NCBI RefSeq assembly: GCF_000518265.1
Contig: NZ_JADG01000008.1
Location: forward strand, 372,001 to 436,000
Origin: Actinomadura oligospora ATCC 43269
GTDB taxonomy: Bacteria > Actinomycetota > Actinomycetes > Streptosporangiales > Streptosporangiaceae
Direction: 5' to 3'
DNA length: 64,000 nt
Shown here: in pieces, positions 42,162-50,609 of the stretch
Layout: each line of letters begins with the position of its first letter
Numbering within the stretch: position 1 is the stretch's first letter
Made by a program: the position numbers and the translations under genes
Notes under the pieces: generated by a model
The model's input: only the letters and a program-made list of their open reading frames with translations
Told to the model about the DNA's origin: nothing
Database searches by the model: none

Positions 42162-42677
42162 ATGTGGATCACCCGACCCCGGCCCCTGCCGCTCCTCTTC
42201 CTCGACGTCGACGGCCCGCTCATCCCCTTCGGCGCCGCGACCCCGTACCCCACGTTCGAGCCCGAGGGCGACAACCCGTTCCTGCCCCGCGTCGACCCCG
42301 CCCTCGGCCCCCGCCTCGGCGCGCTGCCCTGCGAACTGGTGTGGGCCACCGCCTGGACGTCCGACGCCAACGACCTGGTCGCGCCCCGGCTCGGCCTGCC
42401 GCACCTGCCCGTCGTCCACTGGCCCGCGCCGTCCGACCAGGACGACCTGGACGAGCAGGCCGGACTCCACTGGAAGACCCGGCACCTGGTCACCTGGGCC
42501 GCCGGACGCCCCTTCGCCTGGGTGGACGACGAACTCACCGAAACCGACCGCGCCTGGGCCGCCGCCCACCACCCGTCCCCGGCCCTGCTCCATCACGTCG
42601 ACGCCACCCGCGGCCTGACCCTCGCCGACTTCACCACCCTCACCCACTGGCTGAACCACCCCCAGCCCCAACCCTGA
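42162..42677 (+). CDS. HAD-like hydrolase-related protein, 171 aa
   Basis: Starts MWITRPRPLPLLFLDVDGPLIPFG; FLDVDGPL is the HAD motif I (DxDG) of a reduced HAD-like domain. VWATAWTSDANDLVAPRLGLP supplies a Ser/Thr-type motif II-like stretch, and FAWVDDELTETDRAWAA the C-terminal acidic motif. The protein lacks a cap and is short, typical of the actinobacterial 'secreted-less HAD' group of unknown substrate. ATG 42162 is the last plausible start before motif I. No clear operon partner. Confidence 0.65.
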   Translation: MWITRPRPLPLLFLDVDGPLIPFGAATPYPTFEPEGDNPFLPRVDPALGPRLGALPCELVWATAWTSDANDLVAPRLGLPHLPVVHWPAPSDQDDLDEQAGLHWKTRHLVTWAAGRPFAWVDDELTETDRAWAAAHHPSPALLHHVDATRGLTLADFTTLTHWLNHPQPQP

Positions 42678-42712
42678 GCCCGCGGGCGCCCGACTCGCGG
42701 GCGCCTGCGGTG

Positions 42713-43180
42713 TCACACGCGGGTGTTCAGCTGGCTGATGGCCGCGGTGATGCCCTTCTTGTCGTAGGCGGTGATGGGCATGGTGGAGCCGTGGGCGTGC
42801 CGGACGACGCCCTGCGCGTCGATGAGGACACTGCCCGACTGCCGCATCGAGCCGAACATCTTCTTCGACAACCCGACGCTCTCGTGCGGAACGCCCCCAC
42901 GTCCGACGAGCACCGGGAACGGAACGCCGCGCTTCGCCTTCCACGCCCTGGCGACCGCGCGATCCTCCGGCACCGCGATGAACACCTGGACGCCGTCCGC
43001 CGCGAACGTGTCGCGCGACCGGACGAGGTCCTGGACGTGCCGGTTGCAGACCGGGCAGGACGTCGACCGCATGAAGAACACCAGCGCGGCGCGGTCGGCC
43101 TCCAGAGCGGCCAGGCGGGTGGCCCGTCCGTCGGTGTCCTCAAGTAGAACGTCCGGCGCGGGCGATCCGGTTCCGAGCAT
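42713..43180 (-). CDS. Peroxiredoxin-like thioredoxin-fold protein (AhpC/TSA), 155 aa
   Basis: Thioredoxin-fold with a CxxC pair in FFMRSTSCPVCNRHVQDL and family segment GSPAPDVLLEDTDGRATRLAALE. The pair CPVC (rather than the single peroxidatic Cys of classic Prx) places it with AhpC/TSA-like or DsbE-like reductases. Strands 'VQVFIAVPEDRAVARAW' and 'GVPFPVLVGRGGVPHESVGLSKKMFG' follow. It begins 10 bp after the ECF sigma gene stop and on the same strand, so they form an operon in which redox stress may feed back on the sigma factor. Confidence 0.8.
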   Translation of the reverse strand: MLGTGSPAPDVLLEDTDGRATRLAALEADRAALVFFMRSTSCPVCNRHVQDLVRSRDTFAADGVQVFIAVPEDRAVARAWKAKRGVPFPVLVGRGGVPHESVGLSKKMFGSMRQSGSVLIDAQGVVRHAHGSTMPITAYDKKGITAAISQLNTRV

Positions 43181-43190
43181 GGCGAACTCC

Positions 43191-43748
43191 TTAACGTGCG
43201 TGAGTGGAATCGGGGCCGACCTGCCCGTTCAGGCTGAGGCGCAGCCTGGTGCGGGCCCGGTGGAGGTGGGACTTCATCGCGGGGGTGCTCAGCCCGAGCC
43301 GGTCCGCGACCGTCCGTCCGGGATATCCGAGGACGTCCCGCATGATGAGCACCCGGCGCTGGACGTCCGGAAGCTCCTGGATCGCCTGCGCGACGCGCTC
43401 GGCCTCCAGCCGCCGGATCGCCTCGTCCTCGGCGGACGTCACGAGATCGGGCTCGATCTCCTCCGGCTCGACGACCAGGGACCGGGCCCGACGCAGACAC
43501 TCGTTCCGGACGATCCGGAACATCCACGAGGCCAGTGCCCCGGTCGCGCGCAGCGAGCCGATCTTCCGGTAAAGGATGATCAGCGCCTCCTGTGCGGCGT
43601 CCTCCGCGTCCTGCGGCGTCGCGCACAGGTGCTCCGCGAACCGCCGGACGTGGACGTGCGCGCCGTCGAGCACCGCCACGATCGACGCGCGGTCACCCGC
43701 CTGAGCAGCCGTGATGAGCTGCGCGCTCGCCCAGGTGCGATCCGTCAT
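43191..43748 (-). CDS. RNA polymerase sigma-70 family, ECF-type, 185 aa
   Basis: Region 2 is 'DAEDAAQEALIILYRKIGSLRATGALASWMFRIVRNECLRRAR' (region 2.2-2.4) and region 4 'IQELPDVQRRVLIMRDVLGYPGRTVADRLGLSTPAMKSHLHRARTRLRLSL' (HTH for -35). The length is typical of ECF factors. ATG 43748 has a GAGGAGGAGGG site; upstream in-frame residues are not conserved. No anti-sigma gene is next to it. Instead a peroxiredoxin-like gene follows, suggesting control through redox or another partner. Confidence 0.9.
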   Translation of the reverse strand: MTDRTWASAQLITAAQAGDRASIVAVLDGAHVHVRRFAEHLCATPQDAEDAAQEALIILYRKIGSLRATGALASWMFRIVRNECLRRARSLVVEPEEIEPDLVTSAEDEAIRRLEAERVAQAIQELPDVQRRVLIMRDVLGYPGRTVADRLGLSTPAMKSHLHRARTRLRLSLNGQVGPDSTHAR

Positions 43749-43824
43749 GCCCTCCTCCTCCAGGTCGGCCGACACCCATAAGAGGCCGCCACGTCCCAAA
43801 AGGATTCACCCCACCTGAGCGTTT

Positions 43825-44412
43825 TCACCCCACCTGGGCTCCGGTGACCAGCATCCGCCTGACGGCGGCGTCCACCAGATCGTGCGCCTCCCGCTCGGTG
43901 AAGATGTCCGGCAGCGTGAGGCGCTCGAGGATGAGCCAGTTCAGCGCCAGGTACAGGAGCAGCACGGACGTCGAGTCCCCGGGCAGGTCGGACGCGGCCT
44001 GGTGGGCGAGGTTGGCGTCGATGTCCTCGCGGATCCGCTTCGTCAGCACCTCGCGCAGCTCCGGCCGCCGCGTGGACTCCAGCCGCAGCTCGAGCAGCGC
44101 GAGATACCCCGAGTTGAACGAGCTGACCCGGTTTACCACCTCGTGCATGAGCTCGGAGTAACGCGCCTCGTCCTGCACGCCCTCCCTGCTCCGGGCCATG
44201 GTCGCCTCGTCGGGCAGCAGCCGGTCATAGATGCGCCCGCCGATCTGCGTGAACAGGTCGTCCCGGTTGGAGAAGTAGTTGGACGCGGTGCCCGCGGGCA
44301 CCTCCGCCTGCGCGTCGACGGCCCGGAAGGTCAGCCCGCGCGCGCCCTCCCGGGCCAGCACCTCGATGGCCGCGTCGATCAACGCCAGCCGCCGCTCCTG
44401 GTTCTTCCGCAC
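43825..44412 (-). CDS. TetR-family transcriptional regulator, 195 aa
   Basis: HTH region 'RRLALIDAAIEVLAREGARGLTFRAVDAQAEVPAGTASNYFSNRDDLFTQIGGRIYDRL', the canonical TetR/AcrR pattern (NYFSNRDDLF). The C-terminal domain is all-helical (residues 70-195). GTG start. Divergent from a RibD-type reductase gene with near-identical palindromes in the 72-bp gap, so autoregulation and repression of that gene are likely. Confidence 0.9.
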   Translation of the reverse strand: MRKNQERRLALIDAAIEVLAREGARGLTFRAVDAQAEVPAGTASNYFSNRDDLFTQIGGRIYDRLLPDEATMARSREGVQDEARYSELMHEVVNRVSSFNSGYLALLELRLESTRRPELREVLTKRIREDIDANLAHQAASDLPGDSTSVLLLYLALNWLILERLTLPDIFTEREAHDLVDAAVRRMLVTGAQVG

Positions 44413-44429
44413 GTTGACACCACTCCATC

Positions 44430-44469
44430 CGTAGTACTACGTTCAAACCACTGCAAGCAGAGTACTACG
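44430..44469. promoter_or_regulatory. Repeated operator-like element between TetR gene and RibD-type gene
   Basis: The palindrome CGTAGTACTACG lies at 44430-44441, and its right half with flank, AGTACTACGAAC, recurs at 44461-44472. Together they read as two overlapping-strength dyads spaced about 30 bp. Both lie in the gap between divergent start codons, which is where a TetR protein would block both promoters. Confidence 0.6.
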
Positions 44470-44484
44470 AACGGAGCACAACCC

Positions 44485-45060
44485 ATGCGAAAGCTCGTCT
44501 ACTACGTCGGCGCCTCGATCGACGGCTACATCGCCGGTCCGGACGGCGAGGTCGGCTTCTTCCCCGGGCTGGACGAGATCACGGCCTGGATCAAGGACCG
44601 CTATCCCGACACCCTCCCCACTCACGTCCGCGGCTTCCTCGGCCTCGCCGACACCCCCAACAGGCACTTCGACACCCTGGTCATGGGACGCGGCACCTAC
44701 GAGCCCGCCCTGACCGTCCCGACGACGAGCCCGTACGCCCACCTGCGCCAATACGTCGCCTCCAGCACCCTGGAGATCGACGACCCGTCCGTCCATGTCG
44801 AACAGGGCGACCCGCTCGACCTCGTCCGCCGGCTGAAGGCCGAGGACACCGGCAAGGACATCTGGCTCTGCGGCGGCGGCAGACTCGCCGCCTCCCTGCT
44901 TCCCGAGATCGACGAGATCGTCCTGAAGAGCTACCCCGTGGTCGCGGGCGCGGGCATTCCGGTCTTCTCCGGCGCCTTCAGCCCCACCCTCTTCACCCCG
45001 GCCCACCGCGAGAACCTCGCCAGCGGCACCCAGGTCACCTGGTTCACCAGAAACGCGTGA
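44485..45060 (+). CDS. RibD C-terminal/dihydrofolate-reductase-like oxidoreductase, 191 aa
   Basis: Third RibD_C-type protein in the window: MRKLVYYVGASIDGYIAGPDGEVGFFPG at the N terminus, HFDTLVMGRGTYEPAL (NADPH-binding region), DIWLCGGGRLAASLLPEIDEIVLKSYPVVAGAGIPVFSG. It is the only one of the three under a divergent TetR regulator with operator-like repeats, so it is inducible, perhaps by a small molecule it modifies. ATG 44485 follows ACGGAGCACAACCC. Confidence 0.85.
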   Translation: MRKLVYYVGASIDGYIAGPDGEVGFFPGLDEITAWIKDRYPDTLPTHVRGFLGLADTPNRHFDTLVMGRGTYEPALTVPTTSPYAHLRQYVASSTLEIDDPSVHVEQGDPLDLVRRLKAEDTGKDIWLCGGGRLAASLLPEIDEIVLKSYPVVAGAGIPVFSGAFSPTLFTPAHRENLASGTQVTWFTRNA

Positions 45061-45104
45061 CCGGCCCGCCCGATCAGCCTGGCGGACCGGTGACGCGGCG
45101 CAGG

Positions 45105-45671
45105 TCAGGACAGGTAGGCGGGACGCCCCATCCACCAGTTGCCGGGGGCGTCGGGGTCGGTGCTGGACCAGAACTCGATGACCGCCCGGATGAACTCCGC
45201 CGGGGACAGCAGTCCGTCACCGTCGGTGTCCAGGTGCTGGAACGCCTCCGCGGCGTCGGAATCGGTCAGCCCGGGGAAGTGGCCGCGCTGGAAGGCCAGG
45301 AACTCGGCCGGGCTGACGGTGCCGTCCGCATTGGTGTCGGCGATGTCCAGGAAGGCTTCGGCGAGCGCGCCCACAGTGGCGCGAGCGGCGTCCGGGTCTT
45401 CGGCCAGGGAGCGCGTGGAGACCACGAACTGCTCCTTGGTGATGGCGGTGCCGCCGCCCGGGATGTGCGGCAGATGCAGGTCCCGCCAGATCCGCAGGTA
45501 CGCGTCGATGATCCGGGCCTCGGCGTCCGACCCGGGCGGATGCCCGAGCGAGGCGGCGACCCGCCGGCCCATCAGGACGTGGTCGTCTTCGGTCAGCCGC
45601 CCGTCGCCGTCGGCGTCCAGCGACGCGAATCCCTGATTGATCTTGGCGGTCAGCATGTCAGAAGCGGGCAC
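45105..45671 (-). CDS. EF-hand calcium-binding protein (calexcitin/CabC-like), 188 aa
   Basis: Three clear EF-hand loops: DADGDGRLTEDD, DTNADGTVSPAE and DTDGDGLLSPAE, with residues 1, 3, 5 and 12 acidic or oxygen-bearing as required. A degenerate fourth site may lie between hands 1 and 2. Streptomyces calexcitin-like CabC/CabD proteins have four hands and affect spore germination and aerial growth, so a calcium buffer or switch is plausible. GTG 45671 has a GAGGAGG site and is preferred over ATG 45656; the open frame continues further upstream without a ribosome site. Confidence 0.85.
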   Translation of the reverse strand: MPASDMLTAKINQGFASLDADGDGRLTEDDHVLMGRRVAASLGHPPGSDAEARIIDAYLRIWRDLHLPHIPGGGTAITKEQFVVSTRSLAEDPDAARATVGALAEAFLDIADTNADGTVSPAEFLAFQRGHFPGLTDSDAAEAFQHLDTDGDGLLSPAEFIRAVIEFWSSTDPDAPGNWWMGRPAYLS

Positions 45672-45826
45672 GAACGCCTCCTCGTCACCGGGAGCGGATC
45701 GCCTCACGGTAACCGGCGGTCGCGGACGATTCCGGCGGTGATAAGCGGGTGACAGGAGAGTCTGTCCGGACGAATTCATACATCTGCCACTTCAGGCAGC
45801 GCCCCTCTGCATGAGGACGGCGCCCG

Positions 45827-46624
45827 TCAGGCGGTGGCCTTGCCCGTGGCGTCGCAGGGCAGCGGCTGCTGAGGGAAGTGCTGGTTGTACTCGGCGGCGA
45901 GACGCTCCGCCGTGTGGGACATGGCGGTGGGGGCGATCGTGACGTTCCCGGTGAACGGAGCCTCCAGGTCGCGAATCAACAGCAGCACCAGGCCGAACAG
46001 CACCCCCACCGCCACCAGGGCGATGATGTGCGGCCGGTTCCCCGTGGTGGGCATCAGCAACGCGAACCCGATCAGCGCCATCGCCAAGGCGATCAGCACG
46101 ACGATGTAGATCGCACCCGGCGTCTTGGACTGCGACTCGTCCACCCGCGTGATCCTCGACTCCCCCCGCTTCTGGTCGGCGGAGATCAGCGTCCCGAAGA
46201 TCGGTGACGACGACGTCGCGACGCCCGCGAACGCGGTGCGCACCTGCGAGGACCAGTGACTCACCACCGGCGAGAGCTTCCCGTTGTCGATCTCCCACTC
46301 GTGATGGACGACCGCCCGCGCGTAGCACGCCATGGACGCCTCGATCTGCTGCCGCTGCGCCTGAGGCGCATACGCCGCGCTCTCGTACAGATTGCTCACC
46401 GCGTTGGCCTCGTCCGCCGCCGCGTTCCGCGCGTCGTCGTACGACTTGGACGCCGCGACCAGCACGAACGCCAGCACCAGCACCGTCAGCGTGAGGACCG
46501 GCCCCAACAGGTCCTTGGCCGCCACGGACCCCTCGCCCGAACCGCCCCGGCTCCGCCGAATCCACATCGCCCCCAACCCGATCAGCACGGACGCGACCAG
46601 CACCGCCACAATGACAACCGACAT
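45827..46624 (-). CDS. DUF4239 membrane protein, 265 aa
   Basis: An N-terminal hydrophobic segment (MSVVIVAVLVASVLIGLGAMW), then 'GPVLTLTVLVLAFVLVAASKSYDDARNAAADEANAVSNLYESA', which is the diagnostic stretch of the bestrophin-like DUF4239 family, and C-terminal hydrophobic segments (YIVVLIALAMALIGFALLMPTT; PHIIALVAVGVLFGLVLLLIRDLEAPF). Function unknown; bestrophin-like anion channel activity is only a distant analogy. ATG 46624 follows CAGGGGGA. Confidence 0.85.
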   Translation of the reverse strand: MSVVIVAVLVASVLIGLGAMWIRRSRGGSGEGSVAAKDLLGPVLTLTVLVLAFVLVAASKSYDDARNAAADEANAVSNLYESAAYAPQAQRQQIEASMACYARAVVHHEWEIDNGKLSPVVSHWSSQVRTAFAGVATSSSPIFGTLISADQKRGESRITRVDESQSKTPGAIYIVVLIALAMALIGFALLMPTTGNRPHIIALVAVGVLFGLVLLLIRDLEAPFTGNVTIAPTAMSHTAERLAAEYNQHFPQQPLPCDATGKATA

Positions 46625-46987
46625 TCGTCCCCCTGACCAGGTCAACTAGCAGGGAAAACTACACACAGCAACGACTCGTCCAGTCCCGCGAGCCCTCGTG
46701 TCGCCCCAACCTTTCCCCTCTCCTTGCACGTCAGCCCGAACCACACCCACCGGGTAACACGCGGTGATCAAATAACCTGACGCGACAGTCGGTGATGATG
46801 TGATTGCGCAACGTTATAAGGGTTGGTCCCGCTGCTCGTGTCCGGACGCTCGCACGTCCACCTGGACACCGCCGTGACCGGCCTGGTTTCCCACACCTGT
46901 GAGCGTCAGCCGGGGGATGCGCGATGAGGATGTGCCAGGTCGGCGTGAGAATCAGATCAGGGGGGCGCCCGGACGCGGCTCGCCGGC
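46625..46987. other. Intergenic region upstream of the RCC1-repeat pseudogene
   Basis: About 360 bp with no supported gene. A comparatively A+T-rich patch around 46765-46825 includes GTTATAAGGG (46813-46822), a possible -10 region. A short frame from ATG 46924 (MRMCQVGVRIRSGG) would join the secreted RCC1 protein if one base were lost in the GGGGGG run at about 46961, so this may be the true signal-peptide start of that gene. Confidence 0.4.
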
Positions 46988-48180
46988 GTGATGGCCGTGG
47001 TGATGGCGGTGACGTTCGTGGTCGCCGACCAGGCCGTCCGCCCTTCGGCCGCCGCGGCCCCGAACCCCGTGGCCCCGGCGAACCTGGCCCTCGCCACGGG
47101 CTACAACTTCAACGGGCAGTTGGGGGACGGCACCACCACCACGCGCAACATCCCAGGCCCGGTGGTGCTGCCCGAGGGCGTCACCCTCACCAACATCGAC
47201 GCCGGTCATCACCACAACCTGGCGGTGACGTCCGGCGGCCAGGTCCTGGGCTGGGGCCAGAACGCCTACGGTGAGCTGGGGAACGGCAGCACCAGCGGCA
47301 TTGTCCACATCCCGGTGCAGGCGGCACTGCCCTCCGGGGCCACCGTCACGCAGGTCTCCGGCGGCTACCACTACAGCCTCGCGGTGACGTCCGACGGCCG
47401 AGTCCTGGCCTGGGGACAGAACACCCAAGGCCAGCTGGGAGACGGCACCACCACCCATCGCGACACCCCGGTGGAGGTGATCCTGCCCGACTACGTCACC
47501 GTCACCCAGATCACCGCCGGCCGCTACCACTCCGCGATGCTGGCCGACCAGCCCACCAGCAGCACGTCACTGACCGCCGACCCGACCCACGCCGCACCCT
47601 GCCAGGAGGTCACCCTCACCGCGACGGTCACCTGCAGCGAAGGCGACCCGTCCGGCACCCGTCACCTTCTGGAACGGCGACCAGCAGATCGGCGCCGCCG
47701 ACCTCGACGCGAACGGCACCGCGACCCTGACCACCACCGACCTGGACGAGGGCCGGCACCACATCACCGCCCACTACGAGGGCGACACTGCCCGCCGTCC
47801 ACGTCTGGCCCGGTCACGGTCACCATCGCCGCCGAACCACCCACGCCAGCCTGCACCTGACCAAGCAGTTCGCCGGCTTCGTCAACAAGGCACACAACAC
47901 GCGCCTCAGCGCCTGGCACGACCACGACGTGCTCAGATACCGCTTCACCGTCACCAACGACGGCGACGTGCCGATCAACACCATCACCATCCACGACTCC
48001 CTCACGGGAACCATGCCCTGCACGTCCGAAACCCTGCAGCCCGGCCAGTCGACCACCTGCCACACCACCCACAAGGCCACCTCAAAAGAGAAGTCCCAGG
48101 GCTACGTAACCAACACCGCCACAGCCACAGCACCAGACAAGACAACGGAGCCCCCATCACCTCCAACAAAACCCACCTGA
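46988..48180 (+). pseudogene. Secreted RCC1-repeat/Ig-like protein gene, frameshifted
   Basis: The first 190 codons read a signal peptide (VMAVVMAVTFVVADQAV...AAAA) and three RCC1-like repeats: ALATGYNFNGQLGDGT, GQVLGWGQNAYGELGNGS and GRVLAWGQNTQGQLGDGT. An Ig-like domain follows, but the frame changes three times. An apparent extra C lies near 47660 (after SGT, before VTFWNGDQQIG in the next frame). A lost base near 47790 returns to the first frame (STSGPVTVTIA), and another near 47850 shifts to the frame of TKQFAGFVNKAHNTRLSAW and the terminal domain ending at 48180. Compensating indels suggest sequencing error or recent decay. Confidence 0.7.
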
Positions 48181-48322
48181 AAGTAGACATCACCTACAAA
48201 TAACCACCCGCCGCCCCCACCCACCACCGGGGCGGCAGGCCGCTCCTCAGAACCAGGGGCCGTCCCAACGCTCCCCCAGCAGCCCAAGAACCTGGTCGCA
48301 TGCCCGCCTCGGACCACCGCCA

Positions 48323-48958
48323 TCAGAACGGCCCCGGTGTGGGGCTCGGGTCGTTGGGGGGCTTCAGTGCATACGAGTCGGCGCCGTGGTGGAGCCATTC
48401 GTTGAAGGTCATGGGGCGTGGTGCGGCGACGGTGTGATCCAGGGAGAGGGGGACGATCACGCCGCAGCAGCCCAGGTCCTCCCACCACATGGTGCCGGCC
48501 AGCGGTCCGGAGACGACCATGCGGGTGTTGAAGGTGCAGCCGTGGCTTCGCGCGATGAACGTGCCCGCGACCTGCCACCACTCGAGTTCCCGAAACTCTC
48601 GGACCCAGGGGTCCATGGCGGCCGCGAACGCCGCGTCGTCAGCCAGATCTGCTCGCTCGGGATGCCGCTCCCACAGAGCGTCCTGGTACTCGGCCCAAGT
48701 GTCCGGATGCGGGAACGACGCCCGGAGCTGCTCTCCCCACACGTCCTGATGCTTCCAGCCCCAGCCTTCGGCGGTACGGCGCAGGAGTTCCACCTCACCG
48801 CCCGCACTGACGTTCAGCAGGTAGTCGCGATACTCCGCCGGGAAGCTGATACCGAGGTCATGCTCAGCGTCGGTGACCTCGACTTCCGTCAGAGGTCCGT
48901 GGGAACGCCGGCTGGGAACGGGCCCGGTCTTCTGCCGCCCGAGGAGCTTGCGAAGCAT
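48323..48958 (-). CDS. SMI1/KNR4 (SUKH-like) family protein, 211 aa
   Basis: The N-terminal SUKH pattern is clear: RSHGPLTEVEVTDAEHDLGISFPAEYRDYLLNVSAGG (the ELG-PAEYR core), followed by charged loops and the C-terminal VAGTFIARSHGCTFNTRMVVSGPLAGTMWWEDL. SUKH proteins often act as immunity proteins to contact-dependent or polymorphic toxins, but many are of unknown role. No toxin gene is adjacent, so an orphan immunity or housekeeping role is equally possible. ATG 48958. Confidence 0.85.
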   Translation of the reverse strand: MLRKLLGRQKTGPVPSRRSHGPLTEVEVTDAEHDLGISFPAEYRDYLLNVSAGGEVELLRRTAEGWGWKHQDVWGEQLRASFPHPDTWAEYQDALWERHPERADLADDAAFAAAMDPWVREFRELEWWQVAGTFIARSHGCTFNTRMVVSGPLAGTMWWEDLGCCGVIVPLSLDHTVAAPRPMTFNEWLHHGADSYALKPPNDPSPTPGPF

Positions 48959-49026
48959 GTGTCGATGATGACCGTTCCCAAGTCGCCGTCCGAACGGCTA
49001 TTTAAGCCAACCCTCGCGTGCGAGGT

Positions 49027-49069
49027 GACAGCGACGGGCCCCAGGCAAATGCCCGGGGCCGTCGCTGTC
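49027..49069 (-). terminator. G+C-rich bulged hairpin at the 3' end of the decayed integrase
   Basis: gacagcgac (49027-49035) pairs with gtcgctgtc (49061-49069), with an inner bulged ggcccc/gggg stem and loop around AAAT. It lies directly after the 3' end of the minus-strand integrase remnant, as the related hairpin at 59581 does for the intact integrase. Confidence 0.6.
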
Positions 49070-49073
49070 GTGG

Positions 49074-49565
49074 TCAGTCCTCCCGGCGTGGTCGTGGGTG
49101 CGGCGGGCGCGTTTTGCTTGCGGCGCTCTTGCCGCGCGGCGGAGCATCTGCGTGAACGTCCGCCGTTGAGTTCTACCAGGGTCGCCTAGGCGCCGCCCCG
49201 GTCGAGCCGTGGGGGAGAAGTAGTGGCGGAACTCGTGCGGGTTGACGGCGACTCCGCACTTCTCACCGCGTCGGGCGACCATCTGGTAGATGCCGTTCGC
49301 AGTCATGGGCGGGCGGTTGTTGGTGCCCAACCAGAGCGGTTGGACGCGTATGTGCACGGCACGGGCGCGGATGTCCTTGCCGGTGACCAGGAGTTCGCGG
49401 CGCATCAGGTCGAGGTCGCTGCGGTCCTAGTCGTCGGGGGGGAGGTGATGCCAGCGAGCTCGGAGAGGCCGAGGCCGGTCGAGCGGAAGAGCGTCAGGAT
49501 GGCGAAGTCGCGACGCTGGACGAACGTCCAGCCCTCGCAGCTGCGCAGGAGCTTGTCGAGTCCGA
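49074..49565 (-). pseudogene. Tyrosine recombinase remnant, C-terminal part, homologous to the integrase at 59637
   Basis: Long stretches match the intact integrase almost base for base, for example encoding LWLGTNNRPPMTANGIYQMVARRG and SCEGWTFVQRRDFAILTLFRSTGL, but with several indels. One deletion of about 60 bp removes the KQRIVRFGHGAARATDRYIRV part, and the C terminus (box II R-x-x-H region onward) is out of frame. The N-terminal third is absent from about 49565. It is a decayed copy of an earlier element at the same target and cannot code for an active enzyme. Confidence 0.85.
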
Positions 49566-49875
49566 CTACGGGACTGGCCCTGGCAGGCGTGTCTTCTGCA
49601 GTGCGCGGGGGCGAGCTGGCGGCCACTACTTACCGCCGGGCATGGGACGCCGCGCGGGCCGAGGAGCTCACCCCGGACGAATACGCCTCCCCGCTCGCCC
49701 GGCGCGTCTACGACCTGCGCCACGCCTGCGTGTCCACGTGGCTCAACGGGCGATGTAGGTGGCCGAGTGGGCGGGGCACAGTGTCGAAGTGCTGCTGAGG
49801 GTCTACGCGTCCTACATTCAGAGGCAGGACGGGGCGGCCCGCCGCCGCATTGAACAGGCACTACGGGACGGCTGA
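49564..49875 (+). pseudogene. Second integrase remnant, C-terminal part (phage-type tyrosine recombinase)
   Basis: On the + strand, fragments encode GGELAATTYRRAWDAARAEELTPDEYASPLARRVYDLRHACVSTWLN in pieces, including the box II motif LRHACVSTWLN. After a frameshift at about 49755 a second frame reads VAEWAGHSVEVLLRVYASYIQRQDGAARRRIEQ, the box with the final catalytic His and Tyr (GHS..LLRVY). This is the C-terminal domain of a different integrase family from the minus-strand one. It stops 113 bp before the tRNA-derived repeat, the usual position of int next to attR. Confidence 0.8.
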
Positions 49876-49943
49876 TCTTCGGCACGTATTCGGCACGGCC
49901 ACCCGTTGACGGCCGGCGGCACCCGGACGTAGCCGGACAGACG

Positions 49944-49987
49944 AAGATGGCCCCTGACTACGGAAACCGCAGATCAAGGGCCATCTT
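49944..49987 (+). terminator. Rho-independent-like terminator after the + strand integrase remnant
   Basis: Perfect 10-bp stem aagatggccc (49944-49953) and gggccatctt (49978-49987) with a loop including ctgactacggaaaccgcagatcaa, followed by ttga. It separates the integrase remnant from the tRNA-derived att repeat. Confidence 0.7.
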
Positions 49988-49999
49988 TGATGATCACGA

Positions 50000-50046
50000 A
50001 TGTGGGCAGGGGCGGGGTCGAACCGCCGACCTTCCGCTTTTCAGGT
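50000..50046 (-). repeat. att repeat 1: 3' half of tRNA-Phe(GAA), 47 bp
   Basis: Identical to 60662-60708. Read on the minus strand it is the 3' half of a tRNA: anticodon loop ..CTGAAAA.. (GAA), stem gcgg, variable loop, T-arm GGCGG-TTCGACC-CCGCC, and acceptor strand CCTGCCC plus discriminator A. At its right side, where the 5' half should follow, unrelated sequence starts (cacacagcccc), so this is an att site, not a functional tRNA gene. It forms the left boundary of the 10.6-kb element. Confidence 0.9.
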
Positions 50047-50609
50047 CACACAGCCCCAACGCTGTACTGACCTGCGAAAACCCTGGTCCCTGACGAGCGA
50101 CAACCCGATAAGCGGATTGTCTTCCCAGGCAAGCTACCACCGTGCTCTCCCGCAGCCCTAGCCACGGAAGGCACACCTCACCCGGACGTAAGGTCGCTCC
50201 ACGTGGGCGCCAAGGCGTGATGGTGTGGGCGCACCTTTCGCAGGGACACCGAGACCCTGTTTTGAGGCTGCGGCGATGCCGATGGAAAGTCGGTGCAGCC
50301 CCGATGGGAGGCGAGTAAGGCCAGGGGCGTGGAGCGGTTCATGACGAGTCTGACGCAGCAGCGGGGCCTCCGCTTAGCGCTCGCCCAACCATCGAGTCCC
50401 AAGTGAGTCGATCACCTGGCCAAAGGCACCTCAGTCGCATCAGAGTGATCGCATGGCGTGAGCGCCTGCTTCGCACACGTCACCAGGTAACAGAGATCTG
50501 ACTGTCGATGATGGTGCCTGAACTGCGCGTAAGGCATCCCTCTCGATCTTGCGAAAGTTTCACGGAGAACGAGGGTGTACTGATGTCCGTTTTGGGGTAT
50601 GTTACCTAG
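50047..50609. other. Non-coding start of the integrated element
   Basis: About 560 bp inside the left att. I see no credible gene on either strand. It contains several moderately A+T-rich parts (50100-50150, 50540-50605) and probably the promoter of the transcript that ends at 50716. I could not assign a clear -35/-10 pair by eye. Confidence 0.4.
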
